A stretch of DNA of 48,100 nucleotides from a virus. The stretch is from positions 1-48,100 of the IMG/VR virus record IMGVR_UViG_3300032144_000018; one strand, given 5' to 3'. The position numbers were made by a program, and so were the translations under genes. How positions within the stretch are numbered: the stretch's first letter is position 1; each line of letters opens with the position of its first letter. Of the stretch, positions 1-6,532 are shown piece after piece. The notes below the pieces were generated by a model. That model saw nothing but the letters and a program-made list of their open reading frames with translations, did no database searches and had not been told where the DNA came from.

Positions 1-45
1 GGTGCCTAGGGCGCGTCTCGCCGGTCCGCCCATGGGTCCCCTTAA

Positions 46-89
46 CCCGGGATGGTTTTTCCGACGCCTGGGAAGCGTCCCCGGGATGG
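46..89. repeat. Direct repeat of CCCGGGATGG around a small hairpin
   Basis: CCCGGGATGG occurs at 46-55 and again at 80-89. Between them GACGC (63-67) pairs with GCGTC (75-79). It lies just past the end of the leftmost gene. The T run sits on the wrong side for a leftward intrinsic terminator. I see no gene in 1-105. Confidence 0.4.
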
Positions 90-105
90 CCCCTAGCGGC
101 CAATC

Positions 106-444
106 TCAAACTCCGTGATACAGGTCCCACTCCGGGCGAATACCCATCCGCACTTCCGCCTCCTGCTGGGCGTAGATGTCGAAGCGTTCTTCCAGGGACA
201 TCCGAGGCTCCAGCTTCGTCCAATGAGCCGGATCGAAGGAACCGCGGGCCTGGACCTTCGCCAGCAGCTGATCCGCGTCATACCGGCGCGAGGGGCGGAA
301 GAGATGGTTGTGCGCCCACTCCCCGCCCTCGGCGTCTTCCGCCACCAGGTAAATGCGGAAGGTTTCGGCCGGGCCCTCTTCCGAGGCTTCCATGAACAGC
401 GGGCCTTCCGCGACAACCACATCCTTGAAAGCGATCCGGGCCAT
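106..444 (-). CDS. Hypothetical protein, 112 aa
   Basis: Not recognised. It is a soluble, acidic protein with no membrane segment or cysteine pair, ending in DLYHGV. The ATG at 444 is chosen because GGAGAGACTGAA precedes it. The same frame stays open to 606, but that extension would cover the promoter and leader hairpin at 461-517, so it is rejected. It is the only gene of a short transcription unit that starts at that promoter and reaches the left edge region. Confidence 0.8.
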   Translation of the reverse strand: MARIAFKDVVVAEGPLFMEASEEGPAETFRIYLVAEDAEGGEWAHNHLFRPSRRYDADQLLAKVQARGSFDPAHWTKLEPRMSLEERFDIYAQQEAEVRMGIRPEWDLYHGV

Positions 445-460
445 TTCAGTCTCTCCGTCC

Positions 461-480
461 CCGAGGCCCCAACGCCCCGG
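461..480 (-). promoter_or_regulatory. 5'-terminal leader hairpin, GTTGGG loop
   Basis: On the minus strand CCGGGGC (480-474) pairs with GCCTCGG (467-461), with one G-U pair, around a GTTGGG loop. It starts 7 bases after the -10 box at 488-493, so the mRNA would begin with this stem. Similar hairpins sit in the same place at 12462, 28432, 35115 and 37740. Confidence 0.7.
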
Positions 481-487
481 TCCGATC

Positions 488-517
488 CTTATAGTTGGGG
501 ATCGCCCCGGGCGTCTA
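488..517 (-). promoter_or_regulatory. Phage promoter TAGACG-N18-TATAAG
   Basis: Minus-strand -35 TAGACG (517-512), 18-base spacer, -10 TATAAG (493-488). It drives the gene at 106-444. Immediately upstream is the CTTTTTGG block shared with the promoters at 28459 and 38669. Confidence 0.75.
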
Positions 518-541
518 CCCAAAAAGAGGACAGTTGGCGAA

Positions 542-874
542 TTATTCGATGAGTGTCCGGAGGTAGCCGGCGGAGGGCATGAAGGCGCACCCCTGAATGC
601 GCTCAAACTGCTCTGGGTTCGCGCCGTAGAGCCGGACAGCGCCGTATTCCAGATGGTCGCAGCGCCGGAGTTCCGCGACCGCCAGCGGCCGGGTCATCGG
701 CATCGGGGCGTCTGACCAAAAGGCGCGAAGTTCCTCATGCCGCTCCGGGACGGTCGTGGACTGGAAGCGGATGAACCCGCGGTCCGGGTCGCCCAGGTAG
801 CGTTCCCACTCGTCAGGGTAGGTGACCAGCCCGAGGTAGGTCCCGCGGTCGGAATAGAGTTTGCGGCAGGCCAT
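542..874 (-). CDS. Hypothetical protein, 110 aa
   Basis: Not recognised. The ATG at 874 follows GGGAG at a normal distance. It has a mixed alpha/beta composition and no signal peptide. It is the last gene of the unit that begins at the promoter near 3749. Its final codons overlap the conserved CCAAC element of the next promoter, so its 3' end and the regulatory site share DNA. Confidence 0.8.
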   Translation of the reverse strand: MACRKLYSDRGTYLGLVTYPDEWERYLGDPDRGFIRFQSTTVPERHEELRAFWSDAPMPMTRPLAVAELRRCDHLEYGAVRLYGANPEQFERIQGCAFMPSAGYLRTLIE

Positions 875-877
875 GGT

Positions 878-1069
878 CTACTCCCGGACCGTGAAGGGAC
901 GGAGGTCGGTCTTCCCGTCGCGGAGGTCTTTGAACCGGCCTTCCGCCATCCATTTCAGGTAGGTGGAGAGGACCGTTTCCCAGTCCTCGCCCCGATTGCG
1001 CTGCACCTGGAATATCCGGCCATGCGACTGGACCAGCCGGAGGCCGGGCGCCGAGTCGAGGATGATCAC
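878..1069 (-). CDS. Hypothetical protein, 63 aa
   Basis: Small soluble protein with an N-terminal IILDSAPGLRLV strand region and a basic, aromatic middle (YLKWMAEGRF). Its ATG overlaps the stop of the Rz1-like gene by four bases (ATGA), implying translational coupling to the spanin genes. No function is recognised. Confidence 0.75.
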   Translation of the reverse strand: MIILDSAPGLRLVQSHGRIFQVQRNRGEDWETVLSTYLKWMAEGRFKDLRDGKTDLRPFTVRE

Positions 1070-1362
1070 CGTTGCGTCTCCCGGGTGTTGTCGGCGGCGA
1101 TCCGGTCGTCATTGATCCGGCGGATCGCGGCGATGCGCGCGTTGCAGTCGTCTATCGTTGACACCAGGTCAATCGTCCACGCGATGAAGGCGGCGTCGCC
1201 CGCGTCTTCGGGCGGCATCGGCGGGACCGGGCAGGGCGTCAGGAGACTAGCGGGCAGCAGGACGGTTTCCACCCGCACCCGCGGTATCTCGGGCGAGCAG
1301 GCTGCCGCGCAGAGCGCGAACACCGGGGGAAGCCACGCAGGCCGTAGACCGGGGAGCAGCAT
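1066..1362 (-). CDS. Rz1: Rz1-like outer-membrane spanin lipoprotein
   Basis: 98 residues. A short hydrophobic N-terminus ends in a lipobox-like ALCAAAC, so Cys22 is the likely lipidated residue. It is followed by a proline-rich stretch (LLTPCPVPPMPPE), as in o-spanins. It starts inside the upstream Rz-like gene in another frame, the classic Rz/Rz1 nesting. In this family the lipoprotein spans the periplasm with Rz and fuses inner and outer membranes at lysis. It is longer than lambda Rz1 (60 aa): the C-terminal 45 residues are an extra helical segment. The ribosome binding site is weak, as usual for a nested gene. Confidence 0.75.
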   Translation of the reverse strand: MLLPGLRPAWLPPVFALCAAACSPEIPRVRVETVLLPASLLTPCPVPPMPPEDAGDAAFIAWTIDLVSTIDDCNARIAAIRRINDDRIAADNTRETQR

Positions 1363-1618
1363 TGGCGGCGATCCTCGCTGACTGGAGATTGGCGCTGGAC
1401 GCGCGGAGGTCCCGGGTCACGCCTTCCAACGCGGCCACGGTCGTTTCCCGGTCGCGCCGGAGGGCGGTCAGCGCGGCCTCATTGTCCCGAAGTTTGTCCT
1501 GGGCGTCCTTCAGGTCCGCCTCGGCGGCGACCCGGGACGCCCGTTCAATCTGTCCGTAGGCGACGGAGCCGGCGGCGAGGACTAGGGCGCCGCCGAGTAG
1601 CCAGGGGGTCAGGTTCAT
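1247..1618 (-). CDS. Rz: Rz-like inner-membrane spanin
   Basis: 123 residues. An N-terminal transmembrane anchor (LTPWLLGGALVLAAGSVAYG, residues 3-22) is followed by a long heptad-rich coiled coil over roughly residues 24-95, with many Ala, Glu, Arg and Leu. This is the i-spanin architecture. The 3' third overlaps the Rz1-like gene in a different frame. The ATG at 1618 overlaps the preceding stop (ATGA). No holin or endolysin gene is seen next to it, so the rest of the lysis cassette is probably left of the window. Confidence 0.8.
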   Translation of the reverse strand: MNLTPWLLGGALVLAAGSVAYGQIERASRVAAEADLKDAQDKLRDNEAALTALRRDRETTVAALEGVTRDLRASSANLQSARIAANAAPRSTACVASPGVRALRGSLLARDTAGAGGNRPAAR

Positions 1619-1836
1619 GTCTTCACCGCCTTCGTTGCAGGCTCCGGCGGCGGGTTCATCCGGCGACGCATTGCCGCTTCGTCTCGGCTCTGCGAAACCC
1701 AGACCCATTCGCCCCGGGCGATCTCCTGCTGGAGGATATAGAGCCCCCCGAATGTCCGGAGAAGCCGGCGGCTATGTTCCTCCTTGACCAGTGTCGTCCC
1801 GGCCGGGATCGGGGCCGGCTCCCGGGGCGGCTTCAT
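1615..1836 (-). CDS. Hypothetical protein, 73 aa
   Basis: Basic protein with a central LYILQQEIARGEWVWVSQS region and Pro-rich ends. No homology is recognised. It is coupled by ATGA junctions to the zinc-ribbon gene upstream and the Rz-like gene downstream, so it may belong to the lysis group only by position. Confidence 0.75.
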   Translation of the reverse strand: MKPPREPAPIPAGTTLVKEEHSRRLLRTFGGLYILQQEIARGEWVWVSQSRDEAAMRRRMNPPPEPATKAVKT

Positions 1837-2087
1837 TTCCGCTTCCCCTCGCGCCGCTTCGCCCCGCCGGGCTTTCCGGCGGCCAGCCAGCTGTAGAACG
1901 ACTTGACGCAGTCGGGGCAGAGGTCGGGCGTCGGGTCCGGCCCATCGGGGAGCCGGTTGGTGTTAATGGACCCCCAGGGGTGCGGGGCGAAGGCGGGTTT
2001 GTCCCGGCCTTCCGACCGCTCATGCTTCTCTGTCTTCCCGCATCGGTCGCAGGTCAGGAGCGTCACGCAGGCGTTCTTGATCGTCAC
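1833..2087 (-). CDS. Tandem zinc-ribbon paralog A, 84 aa
   Basis: Has LLTCDRCGK near the N-terminus and DLCPDCVKSFYSWL near the C-terminus, a four-cysteine zinc site with about 45 residues between the knuckles and a conserved W-G-S-I in the middle. A GTG start at 2087 is used: GGGAGG precedes it and it makes a GTGA overlap with paralog B. The family is otherwise unknown to me. A zinc-stabilised host-takeover or nucleic-acid-binding protein is a guess. Confidence 0.8.
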   Translation of the reverse strand: MTIKNACVTLLTCDRCGKTEKHERSEGRDKPAFAPHPWGSINTNRLPDGPDPTPDLCPDCVKSFYSWLAAGKPGGAKRREGKRK

Positions 2088-2326
2088 TGCGGCTCCCTCC
2101 CGGCGATGACCCAGGCTTCCAGGGATCGGTAGCAGGCATTGCAGAGGTCGCCCCGCGCCGAGGGGAAGACCGGCGCCACGTCTCCTGTCTCGCTCTGGAT
2201 CGTCACGCAATACCAGGTAGGCCGCCGCGGGGCCGGCGGGTTCAGCGTCATCCTCGGCTTTTCCTGGAGGGACGTGCACCCGCATCGGTCGCATGTCAGG
2301 AGGGTCTGGGTGATCTCTTCGCGCAT
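2084..2326 (-). CDS. Tandem zinc-ribbon paralog B, 80 aa
   Basis: Same plan as its neighbours: LLTCDRCG at the N-terminus, TWYCV in the middle in place of WGSI, DLCNACYRSLEAW at the C-terminus. The middle is rich in Pro and Arg and differs most from the other copies. The start ATG shares one base with the stop of paralog C (TGATG). Confidence 0.8.
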   Translation of the reverse strand: MREEITQTLLTCDRCGCTSLQEKPRMTLNPPAPRRPTWYCVTIQSETGDVAPVFPSARGDLCNACYRSLEAWVIAGREPQ

Positions 2327-2577
2327 CAGCCGAACTCCCGGGCGTTGAACCAGTTGGCGAACGACCTGACGCAGCGGGGGCAGAGGTCGAAACGGTTGAG
2401 GTAGGGGTTCTTGTTCATCGCCTTCAGAGCGACCGACCCCGGCGATATCCGGCCCCAGTCCTCCCTCGGGCTCCGGTCATCCTCCGCCTCATGCTCCGGG
2501 CGTTCCTCCGTGTAGCGATCGCCGCAGCGGTCGCAGGTGGTCGTCACACGGGCAAAGGTCTCACTCTCCTGGGCCAT
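2326..2577 (-). CDS. Tandem zinc-ribbon paralog C, 83 aa
   Basis: TTTCDRCGDRYTEE, an acidic linker, DWGRI, then DLCPRCVRSFANWF. The four cysteines and the aromatic residues around the second knuckle align with copies A, B and D. Together they argue for serial duplication followed by divergence of the linker only. Confidence 0.8.
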   Translation of the reverse strand: MAQESETFARVTTTCDRCGDRYTEERPEHEAEDDRSPREDWGRISPGSVALKAMNKNPYLNRFDLCPRCVRSFANWFNAREFG

Positions 2578-2800
2578 CGTCTTTGCCCTCCCCGATGTAG
2601 CGCCATCCGTTCTTTACCAATGCCGACATCGTCCCCGGAGTCGCCACTTCGGGGACTTCGTTGTCAGTTCCGACCCACCACAGGTTCACCCCCGGATGCC
2701 ACTCGCACCAGATAGTGAATTCCCGTTCTCCGTCCCGGTTCGCGAATATATGGACCGCCAGTTTGTCCGGGTTCGGCGGAAGACCTTCGGCGCTGATCAT
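2561..2800 (-). CDS. Hypothetical protein, 79 aa
   Basis: Trp-rich middle (IWCEWHPGVNLWWVGTDNE) and an acidic C-terminus. It overlaps the start of zinc-ribbon paralog C by 17 bases and is coupled upstream by ATGA. It looks like a compact beta domain of unknown role placed between two zinc-ribbon copies. Confidence 0.75.
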   Translation of the reverse strand: MISAEGLPPNPDKLAVHIFANRDGEREFTIWCEWHPGVNLWWVGTDNEVPEVATPGTMSALVKNGWRYIGEGKDDGPGE

Positions 2801-3057
2801 TCTTCGTCCTCTTCCCCCCGCGCATCGCGCTTCCGGCAGATTTCAAAGACCGACTCGCCCCCGATGACGCCGCCGATCCTCCACTCAAAGTCGCTGCCCA
2901 GGAGTTCCCGGGCGGCGCGCTCCAGGCACGCTTCCCATCGGCTGTTCTCGGGGCCATTCACCCCGCGGGTGATCGTCAGCCGGGCCTCGGGGTCCTTCTG
3001 GTAGAACCGGGCGCGCTCTACAATCCGCTGGGCCACGGTCCGGATATCTTCGGTCAT
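2797..3057 (-). CDS. Hypothetical protein, 86 aa
   Basis: Mostly helical, charged protein ending in a run of acidic residues (RGEEDEE). The start at 3057 makes an ATGA overlap with zinc-ribbon paralog D. The longer open frame to 3249 is only the antisense-free shadow of that paralog. Function unknown. Confidence 0.75.
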   Translation of the reverse strand: MTEDIRTVAQRIVERARFYQKDPEARLTITRGVNGPENSRWEACLERAARELLGSDFEWRIGGVIGGESVFEICRKRDARGEEDEE

Positions 3058-3290
3058 TTCTTCATCCAATCGCGGAAGGATGCGATGCAGACGGGGCAGA
3101 GGTCGCTCCGGGTCGAGTCGCGCCAGGGCGTCGTCGCGTCGCCCCGAGGGGCGTCCAGGAGGACCGACCCCCACTGGCGGAGGGCGAAGCCGTCCCGCGC
3201 CTTCCCGTCCACAGTGACCAGCGTCGCCGATACCGCGCAGCGGTCGCACGTCACTGTCTCCGTCTCAGTCTGCGTTTTGGTTTGAGCCAC
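3054..3290 (-). CDS. Tandem zinc-ribbon paralog D, 78 aa
   Basis: TVTCDRCAVS at residues 12-21, QWGSV, then SDLCPVCIASFRDWMKK at the C-terminus. GTG at 3290 is preferred: AAGGAG lies 7 bases upstream and the protein length then matches the other three copies. The N-terminus is a Thr/Gln/Glu-rich tail (AQTKTQTETET) absent from the others. It is separated from copies A-C by two unrelated genes. Confidence 0.75.
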   Translation of the reverse strand: MAQTKTQTETETVTCDRCAVSATLVTVDGKARDGFALRQWGSVLLDAPRGDATTPWRDSTRSDLCPVCIASFRDWMKK

Positions 3291-3735
3291 TCTCCGTCTC
3301 CTTCGGTTGATACTTGTAGCGGTGGCCGTCCTTGTGCGCCGCGCGAGCGTAGGCGAGGGCGCACTGGAGGGTGCAGAATGGATCGTAGCCCCCGATGTAG
3401 GCTTCCCCATCCCAGGTTTCGCGGGAGACGGTCTTCACCATCTCCCAGTTCTCCGGCTTCCGATACTCTGCGGAGGTTGGGTGCGTCGTCCGGTCCCCGC
3501 TCCGGGCGGAACCGGGCCCCACGTAGGTCTTCGCCACCTCAATCGTCTCGCACAGCAGGAGACGGTTCCCGACATAGAGCGGGATGGGGGCGTCGGGCGC
3601 GAGGTAGAAGGCCGCCAGCTGGGTGTTCCGGGCGCCGTAGGACCGCGCGCACACGGTGCAGCGGGGGCGCGGGGCGCCTTTGACGCGAAATCTTTGGATA
3701 TACTTCTCCACGGGGCCTTCTCCATCGGGGGCCAT
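3265..3735 (-). CDS. Cysteine-knuckle protein, 156 aa
   Basis: Contains RCTVCARSYG near residue 25 and FCTLQCALAYARAAH near residue 122, a probable treble-clef zinc site. A YVGNRLLLCETIE strand region lies between. The CTLQCALAYA helix recalls small FCS/MYM-type zinc fingers, a guess. It is the first gene of its unit: the promoter -10 is only about 14 bases from the ATG, giving a very short leader (about 7 bases). Confidence 0.8.
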   Translation of the reverse strand: MAPDGEGPVEKYIQRFRVKGAPRPRCTVCARSYGARNTQLAAFYLAPDAPIPLYVGNRLLLCETIEVAKTYVGPGSARSGDRTTHPTSAEYRKPENWEMVKTVSRETWDGEAYIGGYDPFCTLQCALAYARAAHKDGHRYKYQPKETESGSNQNAD

Positions 3736-3740
3736 TCCCC

Positions 3741-3770
3741 GGCCGCCTAGCCTAGTTGAGACTAGGCGGC
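3741..3770. promoter_or_regulatory. 10-bp inverted repeat over the promoter, likely operator
   Basis: GGCCGCCTAG (3741-3750) and CTAGGCGGCC (3762-3771) are perfect inverted arms around an 11-base centre. The repeat covers the -10 box and spacer of the promoter at 3749-3778. It is followed by no T run, so an operator is more likely than a terminator. Confidence 0.55.
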
Positions 3771-3778
3771 CGCGTCAA
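3749..3778 (-). promoter_or_regulatory. Phage promoter TTGACG-N18-TAGGCT
   Basis: Minus-strand -35 TTGACG (3778-3773), 18-base spacer ending CTCAAC, -10 TAGGCT (3754-3749). The stop codon of the small membrane gene upstream is the TGA inside the -35 box. Confidence 0.7.
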
Positions 3779-3921
3779 GCGCGGGGATTGAGGGCCCGCG
3801 CGCATAAGAGAAGGGAGGCGGAGGCCGCAGCGGTCCGGAGGTCGCCCTTGGTGAGCGCCCCCGCCGTCACGATGATCCCGAGAAGGACCCCGATTGCGGA
3901 AAGCCGGCGAGCCGTGTTCAC
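3775..3921 (-). CDS. Small membrane protein, 48 aa
   Basis: Two predicted membrane helices: LSAIGVLLGIIVTAGAL, then a short charged turn (TKGDLR), then TAAASASLLLCARAL. The GTG start at 3921 overlaps the stop of the gene upstream as GTGA, the junction type used across this genome. It has the same length and plan as the protein at 11119-11265. Holin-like and superinfection-exclusion roles are both possible, and neither is shown. Confidence 0.65.
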   Translation of the reverse strand: MNTARRLSAIGVLLGIIVTAGALTKGDLRTAAASASLLLCARALNPRA

Positions 3922-4130
3922 GGCTTTGCCCACATCCCATTCGTCCCGGTCACGTAGGCGTAGCCGTGGCGCTTGAGCCAGGCGGCGACGCTCCCGATGG
4001 TCCCGAAGAAGGCGGGGGCGCCGCTAGGCCGCTCCCGGACCTCGACAGCGAGGAAGGGGAGGCCCGTCCCCGCGTCGATGCCGCGCTGATGGTGAAGTTG
4101 AACCAGGTCGGGCGTCGGGAAGTCGATCAT
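3918..4130 (-). CDS. Hypothetical protein, 70 aa
   Basis: MIDFPTPDLVQLHHQRG start; the C-terminal half (GTIGSVAAWLKRHGYAYVTGTNGMW) looks like a small alpha/beta domain. The start ATG at 4130 is the first methionine that leaves the hairpin at 4148-4170 in the leader. The SD is weak. Function unknown. Confidence 0.65.
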   Translation of the reverse strand: MIDFPTPDLVQLHHQRGIDAGTGLPFLAVEVRERPSGAPAFFGTIGSVAAWLKRHGYAYVTGTNGMWAKP

Positions 4131-4147
4131 GTCCGGGTATCTCCATC

Positions 4148-4170
4148 CTCGGCGGGGCCATCCCGCCGAG
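4148..4170 (-). promoter_or_regulatory. Leader hairpin with ATGGC loop
   Basis: CTCGGCGGG pairs perfectly with CCCGCCGAG (9 bp) around ATGGC on the minus strand, between the DUF3310 gene and the gene at 3918. There is no T run. The loop resembles the GATGGG loops of promoter-linked hairpins elsewhere, but I see no promoter just upstream here. Confidence 0.5.
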
Positions 4171-4206
4171 TCGCATCGAAGCCTAGCGCGAGTCGCAAGG
4201 CCGGCG

Positions 4207-4857
4207 CTAGGGGAGGCAGTCGCAGGAGACTTCCCGGAAGGCGCCGCCCTCACGGACGAAGACCGACCGCCCGCAGTCCTTGCAGATGAACTCCCCGGCG
4301 AGGGTCCCGATGCCGAACCCGTGGGGCGGGGTGATCCCCGCCGCCCAGGCCGGGACCGCCGGAACCGGGGCCAGCCCCTCCTGCTCCCGGGCTTCGTTCA
4401 CGGTCAGGAGGCTTGCCCCGGCTGCGCCGGGCACACCGTCCGCGGCCGGGAGGAAGTCCGCCGCGGTCGCCGGCTTCGCGACGGCTCGCGAGGGCCTAGC
4501 GGCCGCCGGGGGCTTCAGCCGCGGGTCGTTGATCACGACACCTTCCCGATCGAAGAGGGCCCGGAACTCGTGGGGAATAGGCTCGCCCGCATTGTCCAGC
4601 TGCTCGGCGATCCGGACCGCCTCCCTCAGCCTCTCTTCCTCCACCTCAATCAGCTTGTCGAGGAAGTGCCGGGCCTTCCGGAGGTCGGACAGGCCCGCCT
4701 TGTCCTGCCACCGGAAGGTGTATTTCATCACCTGCGCTTCCATATACGGGATGCGGTTGGCGATCACGAAATCCCAGTGCTGGATGGCGCGCTTCCGGTA
4801 GTGGTCCCCGCCGATCTGGACGTCATTCGCCCGGGCGGCTTTTCCCTGGTCGCTCAT
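4207..4857 (-). CDS. DUF3310 protein with C-terminal zinc ribbon
   Basis: 216 residues. The N-terminal 85 residues match DUF3310: GGDHYRKRAIQHWDFV, then a KYTFRWQDKAGLSDLRKA segment and HFLDKLIEVEEE. These proteins are common next to phage nucleotide genes and are often labelled nucleotide kinase without proof. A long Pro/Ala linker holds a VNEAREQEGLAPV motif. The C-terminus has CKDCG and SCDCLP, a four-cysteine site. ATG at 4857 follows GAGGAGAAGACCA. It sits directly after the HD phosphohydrolase and thymidylate synthase-like genes, which fits a nucleotide role. Confidence 0.85.
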   Translation of the reverse strand: MSDQGKAARANDVQIGGDHYRKRAIQHWDFVIANRIPYMEAQVMKYTFRWQDKAGLSDLRKARHFLDKLIEVEEERLREAVRIAEQLDNAGEPIPHEFRALFDREGVVINDPRLKPPAAARPSRAVAKPATAADFLPAADGVPGAAGASLLTVNEAREQEGLAPVPAVPAWAAGITPPHGFGIGTLAGEFICKDCGRSVFVREGGAFREVSCDCLP

Positions 4858-4868
4858 TGGTCTTCTCC

Positions 4869-5426
4869 TCACATCACGAAAGAACGGGGGAAGGCTCGCG
4901 GGAGCCCGTTCAGCGGCGCATAGTCCTGGATGATCTGCCCGACCTCCGTGGCGACCTCTGCGGCCCGGTTGGTCGGGGGCGTCACCTTCGTGTAGAGGAC
5001 AGAGGGGCACTCCCGGAGGTTTTCCCAGGCGTAAGCGGAGCCCCGCAGGCCTTCCTCCAGGAGCCACAGGACCGCCTCGGCGAGGTCTGCCCAGGCGAGG
5101 GCGGAAGCCTCAAAGTCGTTCAGCGTCTCCCGGAGGTCGTGGCGCAGTTCAAATTCCCGGGTGATCCGGCCGGCGACCGTCCGCAACTCGGGCTCGCGGC
5201 GCTTCGCGTGGTAGGGGATATCACCAGTCACGAGTTCCGAGATATCGTGCTGGATGGCCGCCTTCATGAGCGGGAGGGTCAGGACCTCCCCCATGACCGC
5301 GATGAGGATGGCCGCGACCCCGAAGGAATGTTCGCCCACGTTCTGCTCCCGGGTGACCGGGAAGACGTGGTATCGCCGGATCATTCCGCCCTCGCGGAAG
5401 AGGAAGACCCTCTCAAGCGGGCTCAT
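4869..5426 (-). CDS. HD-domain 5'-deoxynucleotidase, YfbR-like
   Basis: 185 residues. RRYHVFPVTREQNVGEHSFGVA carries the first metal histidines, and QHDISELVTGDIP supplies the HD pair, matching the YfbR/HD family of deoxynucleoside monophosphatases. Such an enzyme could remove dTMP or dCMP and so favour a modified pyrimidine in the pool (inference). It overlaps the hydroxymethylase-like gene by ATGA, so the two are probably made together. Confidence 0.85.
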   Translation of the reverse strand: MSPLERVFLFREGGMIRRYHVFPVTREQNVGEHSFGVAAILIAVMGEVLTLPLMKAAIQHDISELVTGDIPYHAKRREPELRTVAGRITREFELRHDLRETLNDFEASALAWADLAEAVLWLLEEGLRGSAYAWENLRECPSVLYTKVTPPTNRAAEVATEVGQIIQDYAPLNGLPRAFPRSFVM

Positions 5427-6532
5427 GCTGCCATCTCCTTCTTCGCCTGCCGGCGGGCCACCCAGGCGTCCGCGGCCGCGGCCCAGTCGGGGGCCATGAC
5501 GTCTTCGCGGAGGATATCCCGCGCCACCTCATAGTCTCCGGCCTTGTAGGCGTAGAAGGCCTGGGCCATCGGCGCGACCACCTGCTTGAAGAAGGGGCTG
5601 ACCCAGCGCCGGGTGGGCCCGACTTCCTCCGCCGGGAGCGTCTGGAGCGTCCCGAGGTCTGCCTGTATCTCCCCGAAGTCTTCCACCGGATCGCCGGGCT
5701 CATGGAACCCGTTCGGAAGGCTGAACATGGGGTGGATGGAGGCGAAGCCTCCGCGCTGCATCAGGACCGGGAACCGGCCCGCCGCGTCAGCGGACTGGTA
5801 GGGGTCCTGGTGCGCCGCGTCGATGCCCAGAGTCGCCGGGGCGATCTTCGCCCAGGTGTCCGGGTAGACGTGGAAGGAGTTGGACACCTGCGTGTAGGTC
5901 CCGACATGCGCCCCGATGGCGCCAGCGATATACTCCTGGACGAAGGAGAACTGAACCGCGTTGGCCCCGTAGGCGCCCCAGATCATGTCATTCGATCGGT
6001 TGAACACGGTCATGTCCAGGTAGCCGTCCCGGGCGGAGAAGGCGACCCCGACATTGCAGGGGATATCAAGGCTCTGCGCCCCGAGGTCCCGCGGTTCAAA
6101 GATGGCCGCATAGGCCCGCCGGCTCGCCGGGTCCTTGTGAAGCATGGACATGATGATCGGGAGTTCCGACCCGAGGCGTGCGCCGTAGCCGCCGTGGAAG
6201 TCCTTCCCGTTGTCGCTGAACTGCCGGATGTTCTTGAGGAAGTAGGCGAGGAAGTCCACGTCATTCCGGGCAGCCAGGAGCCACATCCCTTCCATGAGGT
6301 GGAAGAACGGGTGGGCGTCCCGCTGGGGATCGAAGAGGACCCGGAAGACCGGGCGCCGGTAGACCGTCGCGACCGGGCCCCGGGCCTCCCAGACGTGCCC
6401 GCCCTGCCGCGTCGGGACCTTCCGGACCTCGGCGGCCGCCTCGCCGCGCTCCGCGAGCGCGATGTGCCGGGCGAAGAAGTCGCGCCCGACATGATAGGCT
6501 TCGTTGACATCGAGAACATTGAACACCTTCAC
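5423..6532 (-). CDS. Thymidylate synthase-fold dUMP hydroxymethylase
   Basis: 369 residues. Catalytic Cys159 lies in DIPCNVGVAF. RSND at 179-182 binds the phosphate. GAYGANAVQFSF at 186-197 has Asn at the position that selects dUMP (dCMP hydroxymethylases carry Asp there). FHVYP near residue 225 is the His-x-Tyr pair. It is longer than bacterial ThyA (264 aa) and lies beside a 5-hmdU kinase-type gene set, so it most likely makes 5-hydroxymethyl-dUMP with methylene-tetrahydrofolate rather than dTMP. A plain or ThyA-like thymidylate synthase cannot be excluded from sequence alone. It starts ATGA-coupled to the next pathway gene. Confidence 0.85.
   Translation of the reverse strand: MKVFNVLDVNEAYHVGRDFFARHIALAERGEAAAEVRKVPTRQGGHVWEARGPVATVYRRPVFRVLFDPQRDAHPFFHLMEGMWLLAARNDVDFLAYFLKNIRQFSDNGKDFHGGYGARLGSELPIIMSMLHKDPASRRAYAAIFEPRDLGAQSLDIPCNVGVAFSARDGYLDMTVFNRSNDMIWGAYGANAVQFSFVQEYIAGAIGAHVGTYTQVSNSFHVYPDTWAKIAPATLGIDAAHQDPYQSADAAGRFPVLMQRGGFASIHPMFSLPNGFHEPGDPVEDFGEIQADLGTLQTLPAEEVGPTRRWVSPFFKQVVAPMAQAFYAYKAGDYEVARDILREDVMAPDWAAAADAWVARRQAKKEMAA

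Noticed and set aside
106-606. Longer version of the leftmost gene starting at 606
   Set aside because: The extra 54 codons run through a promoter and leader hairpin, and the start at 444 has a good ribosome binding site.
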